Source: Streptomyces scopuliridis RB72 (GTDB lineage: Bacteria > Actinomycetota > Actinomycetes > Streptomycetales > Streptomycetaceae). From it: a stretch of DNA of 64,000 nt. The notes under the pieces were generated by a model. It was not told the DNA's origin. It searched no databases and worked only from the letters and a program-made list of their open reading frames with translations. The translations under genes were made by a program, and so were the position numbers. Positions 59,112 through 64,000 of this stretch are shown here, piece after piece; the first letter of the stretch is position 1; each line of letters starts with the position of its first letter. The stretch is taken from the NCBI RefSeq assembly GCF_000718095.1, contig NZ_JOEI01000005.1, positions 248,001 to 312,000 on the forward strand. The letters are read 5' to 3'.

Positions 59112-60485
59112 GTGAAGGAAATCCTGGACGCGATCCTGTCGCCGGACACGACGTCCGCCGACTTCGCCGCACTGCCGCTGCCCGGCTCGTACCGCGCGGT
59201 GACCGTGCACAAGGACGAGACGGAGATGTTCGCCGACCTCCCCACCCGGGAGAAGGACCCCCGCAAGTCGCTCCATCTCGATGAGGTGCCGGTGCCCGAA
59301 CTGGGCCCCGGAGAGGCCCTGGTGGCCGTCATGGCCAGCTCGGTGAATTACAACTCCGTGTGGACCTCGATCTTCGAGCCGCTGCCGACCTTCGGCTTCC
59401 TGGAGCGGTACGGCAAGCTCAGCGAACTCGCCAGGCGGCACGATCTGCCGTACCACATCATCGGCTCGGACCTGTCCGGCGTCGTGCTGCGCACCGGGCC
59501 CGGTGTCAACGCCTGGCACCCGGGTGACGAGGTCGTCGCGCACTGCCTCTCCGTCGAACTGGAATCGTCCGACGGCCACAACGACACGATGCTCGACCCC
59601 GAACAGCGGATCTGGGGCTTCGAGACCAACTTCGGCGGTCTGGCGGAGCTGGCGCTGGTGAAGTCCAATCAGCTGATGCCCAAGGCCCGGCACCTCAGCT
59701 GGGAGGAGGCCGCGGCCCCCGGGCTGGTCAACTCCACCGCGTACCGCCAGCTGGTGTCCCGCAACGGCGCCGGGATGAAGCAGGGCGACAATGTGCTGAT
59801 CTGGGGCGCGAGCGGCGGACTGGGCTCGTACGCCACGCAGTTCGCGCTGGCCGGCGGCGCGAACCCGGTCTGTGTCGTCTCCAGCGACCGCAAGGCGGAG
59901 CTGTGCCGGCGGATGGGCGCCGAGGCGATCATCGACCGCAGCGCCGAGGACTACCGGTTCTGGAAGGACGAGCACCACCAGGATCCGCGCGAGTGGAAAC
60001 GCTTCGGCAAGCACATCCGCGAGCTGACCGGCGGCGAGGACGTCGACATCGTCTTCGAACACCCGGGGCGCGAGACCTTCGGCGCGAGCGTGTATGTGAC
60101 CCGCAAGGGCGGCACGGTCGTGACCTGCGCCTCCACCTCCGGCTACACCCATGAGTACGACAACCGCTATCTGTGGATGTCACTGAAGCGGATCGTCGGC
60201 TCGCACTTCGCCAACTACCGCGAGGCGTGGGAGGCCAACCGGCTGGTCGCCAAGGGGAAGATCCATCCCACCCTGTCGAAGGTGTACGCGCTGGAGGACA
60301 CCGGCCAGGCCGCCCACGACGTGCACAGCAACCGCCACCAGGGCAAGGTCGGCGTGCTGGCGCTGGCGCCGCGCGAGGGCCTCGGGGTGCGCGACAAGGA
60401 GCTGCGCGCACGCCATCTCGACGCCATCGATCTGTTCCGCGACGCTTCGGCGGAGCGGACCGCCCCCCACACTCGCGACAGCTGA
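59112..60485 (+). CDS. ccr: Crotonyl-CoA carboxylase/reductase
   Basis: A 457-residue medium-chain reductase. It reduces crotonyl-CoA with NADPH while adding CO2 to give (2S)-ethylmalonyl-CoA. ASSVNYNSVWTSIFEPL and the CO2-pocket region GASGGLGSYATQFALAGG (cofactor loop) match the family, and the C-terminal stretch ALEDTGQAAHDVHSNRHQGKVGVLALAP is typical. The start is GTG, set by GGAGG 7 nt upstream. It opens an operon with the mutase 11 bp behind. In streptomycetes the product also supplies extender units for polyketides. Confidence 0.95.
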   Translation: MKEILDAILSPDTTSADFAALPLPGSYRAVTVHKDETEMFADLPTREKDPRKSLHLDEVPVPELGPGEALVAVMASSVNYNSVWTSIFEPLPTFGFLERYGKLSELARRHDLPYHIIGSDLSGVVLRTGPGVNAWHPGDEVVAHCLSVELESSDGHNDTMLDPEQRIWGFETNFGGLAELALVKSNQLMPKARHLSWEEAAAPGLVNSTAYRQLVSRNGAGMKQGDNVLIWGASGGLGSYATQFALAGGANPVCVVSSDRKAELCRRMGAEAIIDRSAEDYRFWKDEHHQDPREWKRFGKHIRELTGGEDVDIVFEHPGRETFGASVYVTRKGGTVVTCASTSGYTHEYDNRYLWMSLKRIVGSHFANYREAWEANRLVAKGKIHPTLSKVYALEDTGQAAHDVHSNRHQGKVGVLALAPREGLGVRDKELRARHLDAIDLFRDASAERTAPHTRDS

Positions 60486-60496
60486 GGGTTCCCTAC

Positions 60497-62533
60497 ATGC
60501 CTGATCGTCAGAAGGACCGGCCCTGGCTCATGCGGACGTACGCCGGTCACTCGACCGCCGAGGCGTCCAACGAGCTGTACCGGCGCAATCTCGCCAAGGG
60601 GCAGACGGGCCTGTCCGTCGCGTTCGATCTCCCGACGCAGACGGGCTACGACCCCGACCACATCCTCGCCCGCGGCGAGGTCGGCCGCGTCGGGGTCCCG
60701 GTCTCGCACCTCGGCGACATGCGCCGGCTGTTCCAGGACATCCCGCTGGAGCGTACGAACACCTCGATGACCATCAACGCCACCGCCATGTGGCTGCTGG
60801 CGCTCTATCAGGTGGTCGCGGAGGAGCAGGGCGCGGACATCAGCCGGCTCCAGGGGACGACCCAGAACGACATCGTCAAGGAGTACCTCTCGCGCGGGAC
60901 GCATGTCTTCCCGCCGGCGCCGAGTCTGCGGCTGACCACGGACATGATCACGTACACGGTGAACCACATCCCCAAGTGGAATCCGATCAACATCTGCAGC
61001 TACCACCTCCAGGAGGCGGGGGCCACCCCGGTCCAGGAGATCGCGTACGCGATGTCCACCGCGATCGCCGTACTGGACGCGGTGTTCGCGTCCGGGCAGG
61101 TCCCCGAGGAGCGCAGGGGGGAGGTGGTCGGCCGGATCTCGTTCTTCGTCAACGCGGGGGTCCGGTTCATCGAGGAGATGTGCAAGATGCGGGCCTTCTC
61201 CCGCATCTGGGACCGGATCACCCGGGAGCGGTACGGCATCGAGGACGCCAGGCAGCGCCGCTTCCGCTATGGCGTCCAGGTCAACTCCCTGGGGCTGACC
61301 GAGGCGCAGCCGGAGAACAACGTCCAGCGGATCGTCCTCGAAATGCTCGCCGTGACGCTCTCCAAGGACGCCCGCGCCCGCGCCGTACAGCTGCCCGCCT
61401 GGAACGAGGCGCTGGGGCTGCCCCGCCCCTGGGACCAGCAGTGGTCGCTCCGTATCCAGCAGGTGCTGGCGCACGAGAGCGATCTGCTGGAGTACGCGGA
61501 CATCTTCGAGGGCTCGCATGTCATCGAGGCCAAGGTGGCGGACCTGGTCACCGAGTCCTTCGCCGAGATCGACCGGATCGAGGAGATGGGCGGGGTGATG
61601 ACCGCCGTCGAGTCCGGCTATCTCAAGTCGCGGCTCGTCGCCTCGCACGCCGAGCGGCGGGCGCGGATCGAGTCGGGCGAGGAGAAGATCGTCGGCGTCA
61701 ACTGCTACGAGTCCACCGAGCCCAGCCCGCTCACCGCCGATCTCGACACCGCGATCATGACGGTCGATCCGGCAAACGAGGCCGGGGTGGTGGCGGCTCT
61801 CCAGAGCTGGCGGGTCAACCGCGAGGAGGCCCGGGCCACCGACGCGCTGACCGCCCTGAAGAAGGCCGCCGCGGGCACCGGCAATCTGATGACCGCCACC
61901 CTGGAGTGCGCGCGGGCCGGGGTGACGACCGGCGAGTGGTCCTGGGCGCTGCGGGATGTCTTCGGCGAGTTCCGCGCGCCTACGGGCGTCAGCGGCGCCC
62001 CGGTCGCGGTATCCGCGGAGACGGGCAGCGCGCTCGCGGCCGTACGCGAGAAGGTGGCTCGTACCGCCGGGGAGCTGACCTCGGCCGCCGGCGCCCCGGG
62101 CGGCACCGGGCGGCTGCGGCTGCTGATCGGCAAGCCCGGTCTGGACGGGCACTCCAACGGCGCCGAGCAGATCGCGGTCCGCGCCCGCGACGCCGGATTC
62201 GAGGTGGTCTATCAGGGCATCAGGCTCACGCCCGAACAGATCGTGAGTGCCGCGCTCGCCGAGGACGTGCACTGCGTGGGCCTGTCGATCCTGTCGGGCT
62301 CGCACGCCGCGCTGGTGCCCGAGGTTCTCGGGCGGCTGCGCGAGGCGGGCGCGGGCGACATCCCGGTGATCGTCGGCGGGATCATCCCGAACGCCGACGC
62401 CGAGGAGCTGCGGGCGGCCGGAGTGGCCGCCGTCTTCACCCCGAAGGACTTCGGGATCACGGAGATCATCGGCCGTATCGTCGACGAGATCCGCACAGCG
62501 AACAAGCTCGACCCATGGGAGGTCCCCGCATGA
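60497..62533 (+). CDS. ecm: Ethylmalonyl-CoA mutase (MeaA family)
   Basis: A 678-residue single-chain B12 mutase. The N-terminal two-thirds form the substrate barrel (RPWLMRTYAGHSTAEASNELYRRNL; FDLPTQTGYDPDH). The C-terminal cobalamin domain carries the axial His in KPGLDGHSNGAEQI (DxHxxG) followed by GLSILSGSH. The order of domains and length match MeaA-type ethylmalonyl-CoA mutase rather than the two-subunit methylmalonyl-CoA mutase. It converts ethylmalonyl-CoA to methylsuccinyl-CoA. The start follows the reductase stop by 11 bp and its own stop overlaps the lyase start (ATGA). Confidence 0.94.
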   Translation: MPDRQKDRPWLMRTYAGHSTAEASNELYRRNLAKGQTGLSVAFDLPTQTGYDPDHILARGEVGRVGVPVSHLGDMRRLFQDIPLERTNTSMTINATAMWLLALYQVVAEEQGADISRLQGTTQNDIVKEYLSRGTHVFPPAPSLRLTTDMITYTVNHIPKWNPINICSYHLQEAGATPVQEIAYAMSTAIAVLDAVFASGQVPEERRGEVVGRISFFVNAGVRFIEEMCKMRAFSRIWDRITRERYGIEDARQRRFRYGVQVNSLGLTEAQPENNVQRIVLEMLAVTLSKDARARAVQLPAWNEALGLPRPWDQQWSLRIQQVLAHESDLLEYADIFEGSHVIEAKVADLVTESFAEIDRIEEMGGVMTAVESGYLKSRLVASHAERRARIESGEEKIVGVNCYESTEPSPLTADLDTAIMTVDPANEAGVVAALQSWRVNREEARATDALTALKKAAAGTGNLMTATLECARAGVTTGEWSWALRDVFGEFRAPTGVSGAPVAVSAETGSALAAVREKVARTAGELTSAAGAPGGTGRLRLLIGKPGLDGHSNGAEQIAVRARDAGFEVVYQGIRLTPEQIVSAALAEDVHCVGLSILSGSHAALVPEVLGRLREAGAGDIPVIVGGIIPNADAEELRAAGVAAVFTPKDFGITEIIGRIVDEIRTANKLDPWEVPA

Positions 62534-63531
62534 CCGCGCCTGCAACCACCGACGCCACCGAGACGCCCGGAACCGCCGCGAACCGGCTGCGGCCGCGCCG
62601 CTCGTGTCTCGCCGTACCGGGGTCGAACCCGCGCTTCCTGGAGAAGGCCCAGGGACTGCCGGCCGACCAGGTGTTCCTGGATCTGGAGGACGCCTGCGCG
62701 CCGCTCGCCAAGGAGGGCGCCCGGCACACGATCGTCGACGCGCTCAACAAGGGCGACTGGACGGGCAAGATCCGGGTCGTACGGGTCAACGACTGGACGA
62801 CGCACTGGACCTACCGCGATGTGATCACGGTGGTGGAGGGCGCGGGACACAATCTCGACTGCGTCATGCTGCCGAAGGTCCAGGACGCCCAGCAGATCAT
62901 CGCCCTCGATCTGCTGCTCACCCAGATCGAGAAGACGATGGGCTTCGAGGTCGGCAGGATCGGGATCGAGGCGCAGATCGAGAACGCCAAGGGCCTGGTG
63001 AACGTCGACGAGATCGCCGCCGCCTCGCCGCGTCTGGAGACGATCGTCTTCGGCCCCGCCGACTTCATGGCGTCCATCAATATGAAGTCCCTCGTCGTCG
63101 GCCAGCAGCCGCCCGGCTATGGCGCGGACGCCTATCACTACATTCTGATGCGCATTCTGATGGCGGCCCGTACCCATGATCTCCAGGCGATCGACGGCCC
63201 CTACCTCCAGATCCGCGATGTGGACGGCTATCGCGAGGTGGCACGCCGGGCGGCGGCGCTGGGCTACGACGGCAAGTGGGTGCTGCACCCGGGCCAGATC
63301 GAGGCGTCGAACGAGATCTTCTCGCCCTCCCAGGAGGACTACGACCACGCCGAGCTGATCCTGGACGCGTACGAGTACTACACGTCGGAGGCGGGCGGCA
63401 AGAAGGGCTCCGCGATGCTCGGCGACGAGATGATCGACGAGGCGAGCCGCAAGATGGCGCTGGTCATCTCGGGCAAGGGCCGGGCCGCGGGGATGCGGCG
63501 TACCACCTCGTTCGAAGCCCCGGAGGCGTGA
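62530..63531 (+). CDS. CoA-ester lyase, beta-methylmalyl-CoA/malyl-CoA type (HpcH/CitE family)
   Basis: A 333-residue CitE-like lyase. SCLAVPGSNPRFLEKAQGLPADQVFLDLEDACAP has the acyl-CoA Arg/Asp region; IGIEAQIENAKGLVNVDEIAA carries the metal-binding Glu, and FGPADFMASI the Asp. In the ethylmalonyl-CoA pathway it splits beta-methylmalyl-CoA into glyoxylate and propionyl-CoA, and may also act on malyl-CoA. The 4-bp overlap with the mutase gene indicates coupling; the MaoC gene starts 3 bp after its stop. Confidence 0.92.
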   Translation: MTAPATTDATETPGTAANRLRPRRSCLAVPGSNPRFLEKAQGLPADQVFLDLEDACAPLAKEGARHTIVDALNKGDWTGKIRVVRVNDWTTHWTYRDVITVVEGAGHNLDCVMLPKVQDAQQIIALDLLLTQIEKTMGFEVGRIGIEAQIENAKGLVNVDEIAAASPRLETIVFGPADFMASINMKSLVVGQQPPGYGADAYHYILMRILMAARTHDLQAIDGPYLQIRDVDGYREVARRAAALGYDGKWVLHPGQIEASNEIFSPSQEDYDHAELILDAYEYYTSEAGGKKGSAMLGDEMIDEASRKMALVISGKGRAAGMRRTTSFEAPEA

Positions 63532-63533
63532 CG

Positions 63534-64000
63534 ATGCGGTTCGGACGCACCTACGAGGAGTTCGAGGTCGGCGCGGTCTACAAGCACTGGCCGGGCAAGA
63601 CGGTCACGGAGTACGACGACCATCTGTTCTGTCTGCTCACCATGAACCACCATCCACTGCACCTGGACAGCAACTACGCCGAGAAGACGACGGACTTCGG
63701 GAAGAACGTCGTCGTGGGCAACTACATCTACTCGCTGCTGCTGGGCATGTCGGTGCCGGATGTCTCCGGGAAGGCCATCGCCAATCTGGAGGTGGAGTCG
63801 CTCAAGCACGTCGCGCCGACCTTCCACGGGGACACGCTCTACGGCGAGACGGTCGTACTGGACAAGACACCGTCGCGTTCGAAGAGCGACCGCGGAATCG
63901 TGTACGTGGAGACCAGGGGCTACAAGCAGGACGGGACGCTGGTCTGCGTGTTCAGACGCAAGGTGATGGTCCCGACCGAGGCGTACATCAAGGAACGCGG
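63534..64000 (+). CDS. MaoC-family hydratase (probable mesaconyl-CoA hydratase), cut by window edge
   Basis: The first 155 residues of a hot-dog-fold hydratase. By position it should add water to mesaconyl-CoA to give beta-methylmalyl-CoA, the substrate of the lyase just upstream. The hydratase motif reads TMNHHPLHLDSNYAE, so the usual catalytic Asp of D-x-N-P-x-H is Asn here while the His is kept. GGAGG precedes the ATG. The 3' end lies outside the window. Confidence 0.88.
   Translation, partial: MRFGRTYEEFEVGAVYKHWPGKTVTEYDDHLFCLLTMNHHPLHLDSNYAEKTTDFGKNVVVGNYIYSLLLGMSVPDVSGKAIANLEVESLKHVAPTFHGDTLYGETVVLDKTPSRSKSDRGIVYVETRGYKQDGTLVCVFRRKVMVPTEAYIKER

Overview
The window is high-GC actinobacterial DNA, almost certainly a Streptomyces chromosome. 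The evidence is strong third-position G/C bias, frequent GTG/TTG starts, TANNNT -10 boxes placed 6-7 nt before start codons, many LacI/GntR/TetR/XRE regulators, a SpoIIE-type phosphatase, an ethylmalonyl-CoA pathway cluster and an OtrA-like resistance gene. I see no rRNA, tRNA, CRISPR array, insertion sequence, phage or antibiotic megasynthase. About 55 protein genes, two gene remnants and one short upstream reading frame are supported.

Layout. 1-9200: end of an acyl-CoA synthetase, aldo/keto reductase, AraC and XRE regulators, pterin dehydratase, beta-lactamase-like hydrolase, and a membrane-anchored molybdenum oxidoreductase with a membrane partner. 9200-18400: an oligosaccharide-use locus with a GH38 alpha-mannosidase, a GH5-like hydrolase, two ABC permeases and a lipoprotein binding protein, divergent from a LacI repressor with twin operators between them. 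18460-22970: a GntR regulator, creatininase-family amidohydrolase, secreted esterase and AbgT transporter in one direction, ending in a strong terminator. 23000-32700: Tat-exported sulfite-oxidase-type enzyme, small and secreted hypotheticals, a membrane phosphodiesterase, MBL hydrolase/DedA pair, a lysine-less aminotransferase homologue, and a PAP2-diacylglycerol kinase fusion. 32770-36900: small enzymes, an iron-box-like site and an arginase remnant. 37000-44011: an acyl-CoA oxidase facing a tight four-peptidase operon (S66-S9-M20-M55).

44050-52900: an OtrA/TetM-like ribosomal protection protein with an upstream reading frame overlapping its start, a methyltransferase, a PAS-GAF-SpoIIE-HATPase protein, and a DHA2 exporter carrying three extra beta-sandwich repeats. 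52970-55630: a LexA-boxed radical SAM gene next to a Rid gene with a PafBC-like promoter, then a truncated acetyltransferase overlapping a HEAT-repeat gene. 56000-64000: the ethylmalonyl-CoA pathway: double 3-hydroxyacyl-CoA dehydrogenase, TetR regulator, crotonyl-CoA carboxylase/reductase, ethylmalonyl-CoA mutase, CoA-ester lyase and a MaoC hydratase cut by the window edge. These steps turn acetoacetyl/crotonyl-CoA into ethylmalonyl-, methylsuccinyl- and mesaconyl-CoA products, feeding glyoxylate and propionyl-CoA.

The most useful new leads are regulatory (LacI twin operator, PafBC/LexA pair, iron box, uORF on the resistance gene, many leaderless promoters) and structural (lysine-less aminotransferase, internally deleted arginase, exporter-beta-sandwich fusion, four-peptidase operon).
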